Source: Hankyongella sp964404985 (lineage in GTDB: Bacteria; Pseudomonadota; Alphaproteobacteria; Sphingomonadales; Sphingomonadaceae). From it: a stretch of DNA of 64,000 nucleotides. The notes beneath the pieces were generated by a model. That model had not been told where the DNA came from, ran no database searches, and worked only from the letters and a program-made list of their open reading frames with translations. The position numbers and the translations under genes are program-made. Location of the stretch: positions 1-64,000 of the forward strand of contig CAYOMD010000005.1 of assembly GCA_964404985.1 (NCBI GenBank). The letters run 5' to 3'. Below, piece after piece: positions 54,264 through 62,130 of the stretch (position 1 is its first letter; every line of letters starts with the position of its first letter).

Positions 54264-56228
54264 ATGCTCGGCGTCTGCTATTATCCTGAACATTGGCCGG
54301 CTGAGCGCTGGGCGGAGGATGCGGCCGCAATGGCGGCACTCGGGCTGAAAACTGTGCGGATCGGCGAGTTTGCCTGGTCGCGGATTGAGCCGCGTGCCGA
54401 CTACTATCACTGGGACTGGCTGGACCAAGCGATTGAAACACTGAGCGCTGCAGGCCTTGGCGTCGTCCTCGGCACGCCAACCGCAACACCGCCAAAATGG
54501 CTCTGTGATCGCTATCCCGATATTCTGCCGGTCGACCCCGTCACGGGCCTGACCCGCCGGTTCGGCTCCCGCCGCCACTATGACTTCTCCAGTGCAACGT
54601 ATCTACGTGAGTCGCTTCGGATCGTTGGTGCCATGGCCAATCGCTACGGGCGTCATCCCGGCGTGATCGGCTGGCAGACCGACAACGAGATGACCTGCCA
54701 CGACACCACCCTGTCCGGCTCACCGGCAGCGGCTGAAGCATTCCGTCTCTGGTGCCGGCAACGCTACGGTACGATCGAGGCCCTGAACGCGGCCTGGGGC
54801 AATGTCTTCTGGTCGATGGAATATGGCTCCTTCGAGGAAATCGATCTGCCGATCCAGACCGTGTGTGAGCCGAGCCCGGCGCATCGCCTGGCCTGGCGGC
54901 GGTTTGCCTCCGACCAGGTCGCAGCCTACAACAAGGCGCAGGTTGACCTTATCCGGATGAAGGTCGAGCCGCGCCAGTGGATCACGCACAACTTCATTCC
55001 GTTCCTCTCGACGGCTGTCGACAATTTCGATCTGTGCGCGCCCCTCGATTTCACCAGCTACGACAGCTACCCGCTCGGCATCTCCGACATGGCGATGGCC
55101 GATATGCCGGCGGACGTTTTCCGCCCCTATATGCGCACCGGCCTGCCGGATCTGACTGCGCTCAACCTCGACCAGACGCGCGCCCTGTCGCGCATGGCGT
55201 TCTGGCTCATGGAACAGCAGCCCGGTCCGGTGAACTGGGCTCCGCACAACCCGCGCCCTGCGCCCGGTATGGTGCGGTTGTGGACCTTGCAGGCCTTTGC
55301 CCATGGTGCCGAATGCGTGAGCTACTTCCGCTGGCGTCAGGCCCCGTTCGCACAGGAGCAGATGCACGCAGGCCTGCTGCGTCCGGATTACCAGCCGGCA
55401 GATGCCTGGGATGAGATTGCCCAGGTCGCGCAGGAGCAAGCCCTGCTGAATGATCTGTCGACCCCCCGCGAGCGCAAGGATGTCGCGCTGATCATCGATG
55501 CCGATGCCCTCTACGCCAGTGATATTCAGCCCCAGGGGGCGGGCTATCGCTATGATCGCACGGTCTATGCTTATTATTCCGCGTTGCGGCAACTTGGCCT
55601 GGATGTGGATTGCGTGCGCCCCGGCGCGGACCTGACCGGCTACCGTCTGGTCGTGGCACCGTGTCTGGCCATGCCGACCGATGCCGCCATCAAGGCGCTG
55701 GAACAGTCAACGGCGCGACTGGTCTTCGGGCCGCGCTCAGGTGCCAAGACGGCAGACTTCACCATTCCGGACGGTCTAGCCCCCGGACGGCTGCGCGACT
55801 TCGTCCCGGTCCGGGTCCGGATTGTCGAGACCCTGCGGCCGGACTGCCCGGTCGAGTTGACCTGGGGCAATGAACGCTATGCCGGACACAGCTGGTGCGA
55901 GGCACTCGACCTGCTGCCAGGGGCCGAGACGGTCGCGACGTATGAAAATGGCGAAGCCGCCGTCGCCCGGTCCGGACGGGCAACCTATGTCGGCACCTTG
56001 ACCGAGGCCCGCTTTTTGACCCGCCTGCTCACCCAGGAGGCTGAAGCCGCCGGCCTTGAGACGATTGATCTGCCAGACACCCTGCGGATCGCTCGGCGCG
56101 GAAGCCTGGCCTATGCGTTCAACTATGCGCCCCACACGCAGAGATGCCCGGCCCCGGACGGTGCCGACTATGTGATCGGCAGTGCGAGCATCCCCCCCTG
56201 TGGCGTCAGCGTCTGGAGGCTCCCGTGA
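54264..56228 (+). CDS. Beta-galactosidase, GH42
   Basis: This 654-residue protein is a GH42 beta-galactosidase. The acid/base Glu142 is in WQTDNEM and the nucleophile Glu317 in LMEQQPGPVNW, both as in the A4 beta-galactosidase. A later FRWRQAPFAQEQMHAG segment is also conserved. It lacks a signal peptide. The ATG at 54264 is chosen because GGAGG lies 8 bases upstream; the frame is open to 54210. It begins the plus-strand run GH42-hydrolase-symporter-galM. Confidence 0.92.
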   Translation: MLGVCYYPEHWPAERWAEDAAAMAALGLKTVRIGEFAWSRIEPRADYYHWDWLDQAIETLSAAGLGVVLGTPTATPPKWLCDRYPDILPVDPVTGLTRRFGSRRHYDFSSATYLRESLRIVGAMANRYGRHPGVIGWQTDNEMTCHDTTLSGSPAAAEAFRLWCRQRYGTIEALNAAWGNVFWSMEYGSFEEIDLPIQTVCEPSPAHRLAWRRFASDQVAAYNKAQVDLIRMKVEPRQWITHNFIPFLSTAVDNFDLCAPLDFTSYDSYPLGISDMAMADMPADVFRPYMRTGLPDLTALNLDQTRALSRMAFWLMEQQPGPVNWAPHNPRPAPGMVRLWTLQAFAHGAECVSYFRWRQAPFAQEQMHAGLLRPDYQPADAWDEIAQVAQEQALLNDLSTPRERKDVALIIDADALYASDIQPQGAGYRYDRTVYAYYSALRQLGLDVDCVRPGADLTGYRLVVAPCLAMPTDAAIKALEQSTARLVFGPRSGAKTADFTIPDGLAPGRLRDFVPVRVRIVETLRPDCPVELTWGNERYAGHSWCEALDLLPGAETVATYENGEAAVARSGRATYVGTLTEARFLTRLLTQEAEAAGLETIDLPDTLRIARRGSLAYAFNYAPHTQRCPAPDGADYVIGSASIPPCGVSVWRLP

Positions 56229-57568
56229 TTCGCTTGTCCCTTCTGGCCTTAGGACTCTTGATGCTCGGCTCCCCCAATACTGCGGCCCAGCCCGTCCCGA
56301 GCGACGCACCGGAGCTTGCCCGGCACGGTCCCAATCCAGTCGGGTACCGGCGCGGGATGATCGTCCACAAGGATCAGCCGGACTTGCTGCTGTTCGATCA
56401 GAAGTCCGGCACTCTGGGTCGTTCGGACCGGTCGCTTCCCTTTGCTGTCTGGTACCCGGCAACGGCTGCAGACGGCCCCAAAGCCTGCTACCGGGTTGCC
56501 ACGCCACCAGTCGGCGGTCCTGTCCCGGCAGGCGCGCCAAAGGAAATGGGCGATTGCGGGGTCGCCATCGTCGATGCGCCGCCACAAACGTCGGCCAGGA
56601 GGCCGGTGGTGCTGCTCTCGCATGGGCTTGGCGGCTGGGGGAGTGGCTGGAGCCTGCTGGGCGAAAATCTGGCCTCCAAGGGCTATGTCGTGATCGCCGT
56701 GGATCACGCAGACCGGGACGCCTCCCAGCCGGGAGGGCAGCCGCTTGCCGTCGGCATCGCCGCCATGAGCCGCCCGGCCGACCAGCGCTTCATCCTGAAG
56801 GCCCTGGAGACTGGCTCGCCCCTGCTGCCGCCCTGGCTGGTGGGCATGGCGGACGGCAAAAATGTCGTGCTTGTTGCCTATTCGATGGGAGGATTTGGCG
56901 CGGTGATTACCGCAGGAGCCGGCGTTACCCCCGGAAGCGCGCTTGACACCGGCATCCCCGGCGGCGCGCTGGCACCCTGGCGGGCCGGTGACCCTGCTTT
57001 CGAGGCTGCACGGCCGAAAAACCTCAAGGCACTTGTGCTGTTTGCACCGTTCGGCGGCGGCCTACCCTGGCGCGCCTGGACCCCGGACACCCTGAAGAAA
57101 CTGACGCTGCCAACCCTGATCATCAACGGCGACCAGGATGATGTGATCGACTACAGTGGCGGCGTGCGCTGGCTGTTCGACACGATGTCGGGCAGCAATC
57201 GCCGGATGCTGGTCTATCAGAATGCGCGCCACAACATCGCCATGGACCCGACGCCATCGCAGATGCTGGGCTACTTCCTCTACCGCGAACATTACGACGA
57301 GCCGGTCTGGCGCTCGGACCGCCTGCAAGCCATCAATGCCCATGTCGTCACCGCTTTTCTTGGCGAGACCCTGCACAATGACCAGGGTTTGGCGCGCTAT
57401 CTGTCGCCGCCTGTGCCGCTGGCGGTTGACGGGCAATGGCCCTTGAGCCCAAACGAAACAGCCGGTGACAAGACCGCGACACCGGAGGCCCAGCCGGCAC
57501 ACTGGCCAGGGTTCCAGCGGCGTTGGGCACTAGGCCTTGAACTGCATACGCGAATGGCCGGACAATAG
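56225..57568 (+). CDS. Exported alpha/beta hydrolase
   Basis: This 447-residue protein, starting at GTG 56225 (overlapping the GH42 stop as GTGA), has a signal peptide (about residues 1-22, ending NTAAQ) and a hydrolase fold. The oxyanion region is VLLSHGLGGWGSGW, the nucleophile Ser is in VAYSMGGFGA, the acid in INGDQDDVID, and the His in RHNIAMDP. It resembles the platelet-activating-factor acetylhydrolase/dienelactone hydrolase group. An esterase removing acyl groups from dietary glycans in the periplasm would fit the locus, but this is an inference. Confidence 0.75.
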   Translation: MIRLSLLALGLLMLGSPNTAAQPVPSDAPELARHGPNPVGYRRGMIVHKDQPDLLLFDQKSGTLGRSDRSLPFAVWYPATAADGPKACYRVATPPVGGPVPAGAPKEMGDCGVAIVDAPPQTSARRPVVLLSHGLGGWGSGWSLLGENLASKGYVVIAVDHADRDASQPGGQPLAVGIAAMSRPADQRFILKALETGSPLLPPWLVGMADGKNVVLVAYSMGGFGAVITAGAGVTPGSALDTGIPGGALAPWRAGDPAFEAARPKNLKALVLFAPFGGGLPWRAWTPDTLKKLTLPTLIINGDQDDVIDYSGGVRWLFDTMSGSNRRMLVYQNARHNIAMDPTPSQMLGYFLYREHYDEPVWRSDRLQAINAHVVTAFLGETLHNDQGLARYLSPPVPLAVDGQWPLSPNETAGDKTATPEAQPAHWPGFQRRWALGLELHTRMAGQ

Positions 57569-57619
57569 CAGCGTAGATCAAAACAATAAACGGACGAGGC
57601 GCTCAAGCCTCGGGTCATA

Positions 57620-59125
57620 ATGGGGAAGACAATGCCGATACACAGCCCGTGGCAGTTGATCATTTTTGCGTTCATGATCTTCACGGTCGGCGCGTTGACC
57701 TTCTGGCGCGTGCGCGCGACCGGGGCCCACAAGCAGGATAGCACCAAGGAGTATTTTCTGGCCGGCGGCGGCCTGAGCTGGTTCTACGTCGCCGGGGCCA
57801 TAACCATTACCAACCTCGGTACCGAACAACTGGTCGGCATGAACGGCAACCAGATGATATTGCTCGCGTGGTGGGAATTGGCGGCTGTCGCCGGCCTGCT
57901 GATCCTGACCTTCGTGTTCCTGCCGATTTACTATCGCTACAACTGCACGACAACGACGGAACTTCTGGAAAAACGCTACAATGACGGGCGCATTCGTACG
58001 CTGATCGCCGCCATGTTCATGTTCGGCCTGCTGTTCATCTCCATGCCGTCCGCTCTTTATACGGGGGGACTATTTATGCGCACGGTCTTCGGCATCGATG
58101 TCTCGCCGCTGCTGCTCGGTATCGCCATCGCCGTGCTCGGGGCCGCCTATGGTCTCATGGGGGGGCTGCGCGCCATTGCCATATCGGAGACCTTTTCCGG
58201 CACCAGCCTGCTGGTCATCTGCCTGGTGATTGTGGTGCTTGGCTTGTCGGCGATCGGCTTCAGCTTTGAGGGTGTCCCAGCGGAGCGGCTGACCCTGATC
58301 GGCAGCAGCAGTTCACCCATCCCCTGGCATACCCTGCTGACCGGCATGCTGTTCATCCAGATCTTCTACTGGTCGACCAATCAGGCGATCACCCAGAAGG
58401 CCATGGCCAGCCCTTCGCTGCGGGAAGCACAAAAAGGCGTTCTGGCAGCAGCCGCAATCCGCCTGATGATCGTGCCCTTGATTGTCGTGGTCCCCGGCAT
58501 CATCGCATACAGGCTCTATGGCGATATCAATGATGCAGCCTTCGGCCGTCTGGTCGGGAACGTCTTGCCGCCCTGGTTGTCTGGCATGTTTGCCGCGATC
58601 CTGGTGACCAGCGTTGCAACCCACTTTGTCGCGATCCTCAATGCCGCGGCCTCGCTTTACGTCTGCGATATCCACCAGAAATATTTCAGCCGGACTGCTT
58701 CAGTAAAAAAGCTCAGCCTTGTGGTCTCGCTCGTGTTTATTGCGGTCGCCATCGCGATGATCCCGGTTTATGCATCAGCCGAGAGCATCATCAACCTGCT
58801 GCAACAACTCAACGGCCTGTTCTCCATGCCGATTTTGTCCGCTTTTATAGTCGGGTTGCTGTTCCGCAATGTTGAAGCGCGCGCGGCCATAGCCGGCGTT
58901 GTGTTCGGCGTTTGTCTTTACGCCTTCTTCACATTCGTTCATGCGCCGTGGGGCCTGCACTACATCCACCTCATCTTTGCGACCCTCATCCTGACGGTCA
59001 CCTTTGCCTTGGCTCTCAACCGTATTGTTTTTGGCCGTCGCGCCGAACTGGTGCGCGTATGGCGCAAATCCGAGCGGGAATCCCTGCTGGCGAACGATGA
59101 CGCGACAGTCGCCGGCCAAAGCTGA
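57620..59125 (+). CDS. Sodium:solute symporter (SSS/SLC5 family), probable sugar transporter
   Basis: This 501-residue protein has about 14 membrane segments, and the family's N-terminal TKEYFLAGGGLSWFYVAGAI and YRYNCTTTTELLEKRY motifs, plus EQLVGMNGNQ. The latter Thr/Tyr pattern is like vSGLT, the Vibrio Na+/galactose symporter. Placement between galactosidases and galM suggests galactose import across the inner membrane. ATG 57620 is used; ATG 57632 is an alternative. Confidence 0.85.
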   Translation: MGKTMPIHSPWQLIIFAFMIFTVGALTFWRVRATGAHKQDSTKEYFLAGGGLSWFYVAGAITITNLGTEQLVGMNGNQMILLAWWELAAVAGLLILTFVFLPIYYRYNCTTTTELLEKRYNDGRIRTLIAAMFMFGLLFISMPSALYTGGLFMRTVFGIDVSPLLLGIAIAVLGAAYGLMGGLRAIAISETFSGTSLLVICLVIVVLGLSAIGFSFEGVPAERLTLIGSSSSPIPWHTLLTGMLFIQIFYWSTNQAITQKAMASPSLREAQKGVLAAAAIRLMIVPLIVVVPGIIAYRLYGDINDAAFGRLVGNVLPPWLSGMFAAILVTSVATHFVAILNAAASLYVCDIHQKYFSRTASVKKLSLVVSLVFIAVAIAMIPVYASAESIINLLQQLNGLFSMPILSAFIVGLLFRNVEARAAIAGVVFGVCLYAFFTFVHAPWGLHYIHLIFATLILTVTFALALNRIVFGRRAELVRVWRKSERESLLANDDATVAGQS

Positions 59126-59149
59126 CCGGGGCAGGAGCCGAATTGTCTC

Positions 59150-60022
59150 ATGGCCATGGCGACAATCACCTGCGGATCGACTGAACTTGTCGTCTCGCCA
59201 GAGCTTGGCGGCAGTATCTTATCCCTGCGGACTGGCGGCCAGGATGTCTTAACACCAGCCTTTCCCCATCCTAAGAGGCCGGCGCATCGGCTGGCGGGCA
59301 TCATTCTGACGCCCTTCTCGAACCGCATCGGCGATGGCTCCTTTCCCTGGCAGGGACAGCACCTGCCGGTGCCGCGCAATCTGGCGGACGAGCCGTTCCC
59401 GATCCATGGGGACGGTTTTCTGCGGGCATGGGCGGTTACAGCGGCGTCGCAAACGGATCTGAGGTTACGCCTTGATGAAGGGTTTATCGGCCCGTTCCGC
59501 TATGCGGCCGAGCAGCGCTTCACCGTCACGCCCGGCAGCTTCTCCTGGTCGGTGACGATTACCAACCTTGCGGACGATGCCCTGCCCTACGGGCTCGGGT
59601 TTCATCCCTGGTTTCCCAGGACCCCGGCAACGCTGCTGCAGTTCGAGGCATCAGGCGTCTGGCTGCAGGATGATCGTCACCTGCCCTTTCGCTCCGTCAC
59701 TCCCGATACCATCCCCGCGTGGGATTTCAGACAGGCAAAAGCATTGCCCGCAGAGGAGATCGACCATGCCTTCACCAGCTGGAACGGTCGCGCAAAGATC
59801 ACGCAGGGCTTGCGCCATGCCTCGTTAGACATCGAGGCATCCGGCACCCTCACGACAGCCATCGTCTACGCCCCGCAGTCCGATTCCACGTTCTTCTGCT
59901 TCGAGCCGGTCAGCCATCCGATCAACGCGCACAATATGCCGGAACACCCTGGCCTTCTAACCCTCTCGCCCGGTCAATCGACGCATGCCACGATGACGCT
60001 GCGCTGGAAAACCATGGCCTGA
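59150..60022 (+). CDS. galM: Aldose 1-epimerase (galactose mutarotase)
   Basis: This 290-residue beta-sandwich interconverts alpha and beta galactose, providing the anomer that the dehydrogenase uses. It has SNRIGDGSFPWQG-type substrate features (NRIGDG near 63-68), HGDGFLRAW with the first His, LGFHPWFPR with the catalytic His, and FFCFEPVSHPINA with the catalytic Glu. It closes the plus-strand run 25 bases after the symporter. The ATG at 59150 is followed by another at 59156. Confidence 0.88.
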   Translation: MAMATITCGSTELVVSPELGGSILSLRTGGQDVLTPAFPHPKRPAHRLAGIILTPFSNRIGDGSFPWQGQHLPVPRNLADEPFPIHGDGFLRAWAVTAASQTDLRLRLDEGFIGPFRYAAEQRFTVTPGSFSWSVTITNLADDALPYGLGFHPWFPRTPATLLQFEASGVWLQDDRHLPFRSVTPDTIPAWDFRQAKALPAEEIDHAFTSWNGRAKITQGLRHASLDIEASGTLTTAIVYAPQSDSTFFCFEPVSHPINAHNMPEHPGLLTLSPGQSTHATMTLRWKTMA

Positions 60023-60208
60023 GCTGAATATTTTGGATGCCGCAGTCAGTGCATCACACAGATCATATCACTAGCAGGTGCGCGATTTTCTGCGCCAGGT
60101 GGTTGCAGCAATGCGCCAGACGCTCCAATCCGAGCCGGAGTCTGCATGGTAGTCGCCGCAAACCCGTGCTAGCGTGTATTATACAAACAACACACATGGA
60201 GGGCCGCA

Positions 60209-61270
60209 GTGTATAGCGAATCAGAACTGGAGTCGGCGATCGCCCATGGCGTACTGAGCAGGGACGCCGCATCGGCGTTTCGCGCGCATGTTGCGGCCAC
60301 CCGACAAACCCCGTTGGCGGATGAAGAGCAGGTACGCCTGCTGACCGGGTTTAACGACATCTTCGTCAGTATTGCCGCCGGTTTGCTCCTGGGTGCGCTT
60401 GCGTTCCTTGGCGAAAACCTGGTCAACGGTGATGCCGCATTACCGGTGAGCAGCGCGTTGGTCGCAGGCGCAAGCTGGTTACTGGCCGAGTTCTTCACCC
60501 GCCGCCGACACATGGCGCTTCCCTCCATCCTGCTGTTGCTCAGCTTTGTGGCTGGCCTGTTTGGTATTGGCGCGGGGATTGGCCACATGATGCAGGATGC
60601 GCCATACGGGGTGACCGAATTTCACTCTATCGCCGCAGGCGGTCTGTTAGCGGCACTTGGTGCATATATGCACTGGCGGCGGTTCATGGTTCCCATCACC
60701 ATTGCAGCAGGTGCCGTGGCAGCGCTTGGCCTGGTTATGGCGAGCGCCGCCGCCGCCCTGCCAGCATTACGCACCCAGGAGGTCTTCCTCGGTGCGCTGT
60801 TTACCTCCGGCCTGCTGTTGTTTGCATTGGCTATGCGCTGGGACATGACCGACCCCGAGCGGCGAACCCGCCGGACAGATGTCGCGTTCTGGCTGCACCT
60901 GGCAGCGGCACCGATGATCGTCCACCCGGCCTTCCGGTGGCTGGGCGTTCTTGAGCAGGACGCCGGCTGGGCTGCCGCCATCGCCGGCCTGTGCCTGTAT
61001 ATCGTGCTGACATTCTCTGCCTTGCTGGTGGACCGGCGTGCCCTGATGGTCTCTGCATTGGTCTATGTTCTGGCCGCACTCTCCACTTTGCTCGAACAGG
61101 CAGGAGCACTGAGCCTGAGTACTGCCCTCACCGCACTTGTGCTCGGCTCCGGGCTATTGCTGCTGTCCGCATTCTGGCAGGGTGTGCGAGCATGGATCTT
61201 GGGCCTGCTGCCGCTTGCCATCAGCCGGATGTTGCCGGCCGGCGCACAGGGCGAGACCGTCGGGGCGTGA
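60209..61270 (+). CDS. Multi-pass membrane protein of unknown function
   Basis: This 353-residue protein has a short soluble N-terminus (to about residue 45) and about 10 hydrophobic segments. The N-terminal helix (SELESAIAHGVLSRDAASAFRAHV) resembles DUF2157-type membrane proteins, but I cannot assign the family firmly. The GTG at 60209 follows GGAGGG. Its last 12 codons and stop lie in the left copy of a duplication (61235-61352), whose right copy at 61769-61875 repeats them outside any gene. Confidence 0.65.
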   Translation: MYSESELESAIAHGVLSRDAASAFRAHVAATRQTPLADEEQVRLLTGFNDIFVSIAAGLLLGALAFLGENLVNGDAALPVSSALVAGASWLLAEFFTRRRHMALPSILLLLSFVAGLFGIGAGIGHMMQDAPYGVTEFHSIAAGGLLAALGAYMHWRRFMVPITIAAGAVAALGLVMASAAAALPALRTQEVFLGALFTSGLLLFALAMRWDMTDPERRTRRTDVAFWLHLAAAPMIVHPAFRWLGVLEQDAGWAAAIAGLCLYIVLTFSALLVDRRALMVSALVYVLAALSTLLEQAGALSLSTALTALVLGSGLLLLSAFWQGVRAWILGLLPLAISRMLPAGAQGETVGA

Positions 61271-61352
61271 AATACTCCGGCGCAGCCCCGGCAATTTCCG
61301 GCTCCGGACGCAGGTCAGGATACTGATGCAGAGAGTCTAGAAAAATGGTGCG
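61235..61352 (+). repeat. Left copy of a roughly 110-bp direct duplication
   Basis: This segment covers the 3' end of the membrane-protein gene, its stop, and the downstream stretch ending TGGTGCG. It is repeated at 61769-61875 with a 12-base deletion and a few substitutions. The final TGGTGCG equals the 3' end of the tRNA-Arg gene at 61869, seen on the plus strand. Confidence 0.85.
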
Positions 61353-61406
61353 GCTGTGGGCAGCGAAGTCGATCCCGCGCGATGGGCCCAATTACGCCAA
61401 TTACGT

Positions 61407-61525
61407 AATTACGGTGACACAGTAATTACGTGTAATTACGGTGACACGCACATCATTCACGTATTTTATAATTACGGTGACACGCACTAATTACGGGAAT
61501 TACGGTGACACGCACATTATTCACT
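61407..61525 (+). repeat. REP-like direct repeats left of the RAYT fragment
   Basis: Four copies of AATTACGGTGACAC begin at 61407, 61434, 61470 and 61498, at irregular spacing with extra AATTACG pieces between. The last copy, extended to 61525 (…GCACATTATTCACT), is one arm of a 28-bp perfect inverted repeat; the other arm is at 61711-61738. Confidence 0.85.
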
Positions 61526-61566
61526 TATCATGAACACCCTGCTGCCTGGTGTCTATAGCCCTTGCG

Positions 61567-61719
61567 ATGGCTCGCCTTCCTCGCATGGTGCTTCCCGGAC
61601 ACCCGCATCACATCACGCAACGCGGCAACCGGCGGGAGCGAACCTTCTTCGAAGACGGGGACTATGCGCTTTATCTCGATCTGCTGAAAGACGCAGCACT
61701 GGCCGCGAAGAGTGAATAA
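61567..61719 (+). pseudogene. 5' fragment of a REP-associated tyrosine transposase (RAYT)
   Basis: The 50-codon frame begins MARLPRMVLPGHPHHITQRG, a near-textbook start of the Y1/REP-associated transposases (IS200/IS605-like), which carry an HUH motif later that is absent here. The frame ends Lys-Ser-Glu-stop, where Ser-Glu-stop lies in the right arm of the inverted repeat. Full-length RAYTs are about 200 residues or more, so at least three quarters are missing, including the HUH and catalytic Tyr. It cannot be active. Confidence 0.85.
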
Positions 61720-61767
61720 TGTGCGTGTCACCGTAATTACGCCACCGTAATTAGTGTCACCGTAATT
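61711..61767 (-). repeat. REP-like inverted repeats right of the RAYT fragment
   Basis: GTGTCACCGTAATT, the complement of the left-hand unit, occurs at 61725-61738 and 61754-61767, with a partial copy at 61741-61754. Bases 61711-61738 are the right arm of the 28-bp perfect inverted repeat that encloses the RAYT fragment. Confidence 0.85.
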
Positions 61768-61768
61768 A

Positions 61769-61875
61769 CCGGCCGGCGCACAGGGCGAGACCGTCGGGGC
61801 GTGAAATACTCCGGCGCATCCCCGGATCCGGACGCAGATCAGGACACTGATGCAGAGAGTCCGAAAAATGGTGCG
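61769..61875 (+). repeat. Right copy of a roughly 110-bp direct duplication
   Basis: This copy repeats 61235-61352, beginning CCGGCCGGCGCACAGGG, and runs into the 3' end of tRNA-Arg. It lacks the 12-base CAATTTCCGGCT segment of the left copy. The two copies flank the whole REP/RAYT cassette. Confidence 0.85.
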
Positions 61876-61945
61876 CCCGGTAGGGTTCGAACCTACGACC
61901 CCGAGCTTAGAAGGCACGTGCTCTATCCAGCTGAGCTACGGGCGC
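61869..61945 (-). tRNA. tRNA-Arg (TCT)
   Basis: A 77-base cloverleaf on the minus strand with acceptor GCGCCCG/CGGGCGC, D stem GCTC/GAGC, anticodon loop CTTCTAA with anticodon TCT, T loop GGTTCGAACCC and encoded CCA. The anticodon stem CGTGC/GCTCG has a T·T mismatch in the middle pair, which is unusual. Its last bases (CGCACCA) lie in the right duplication copy. Confidence 0.92.
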
Positions 61946-62130
61946 ACACCGGTGCTCCCTAGCGCGGGATAGCGCCAGACGCCAGTGGGTTTGCCGTCCA
62001 TGCGCGGGCGGAGCGCTCCAGCCCGCCTGTAAACTCGACAAGCCGCTGAGACCAAAGGCAACACCCGCTTCACAAAGCCCTGATGATACGCCAAAAGACT
62101 CGGCAGACACTGCGAGAGAGGACTGCAGAG

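Noticed and set aside
61407..61767. Repeated AATTACGGTGACAC units as a CRISPR array
   Set aside because: Unit spacing is irregular, units occur in both orientations around a transposase fragment, repeats are only about 14 bases, and no cas genes are present.
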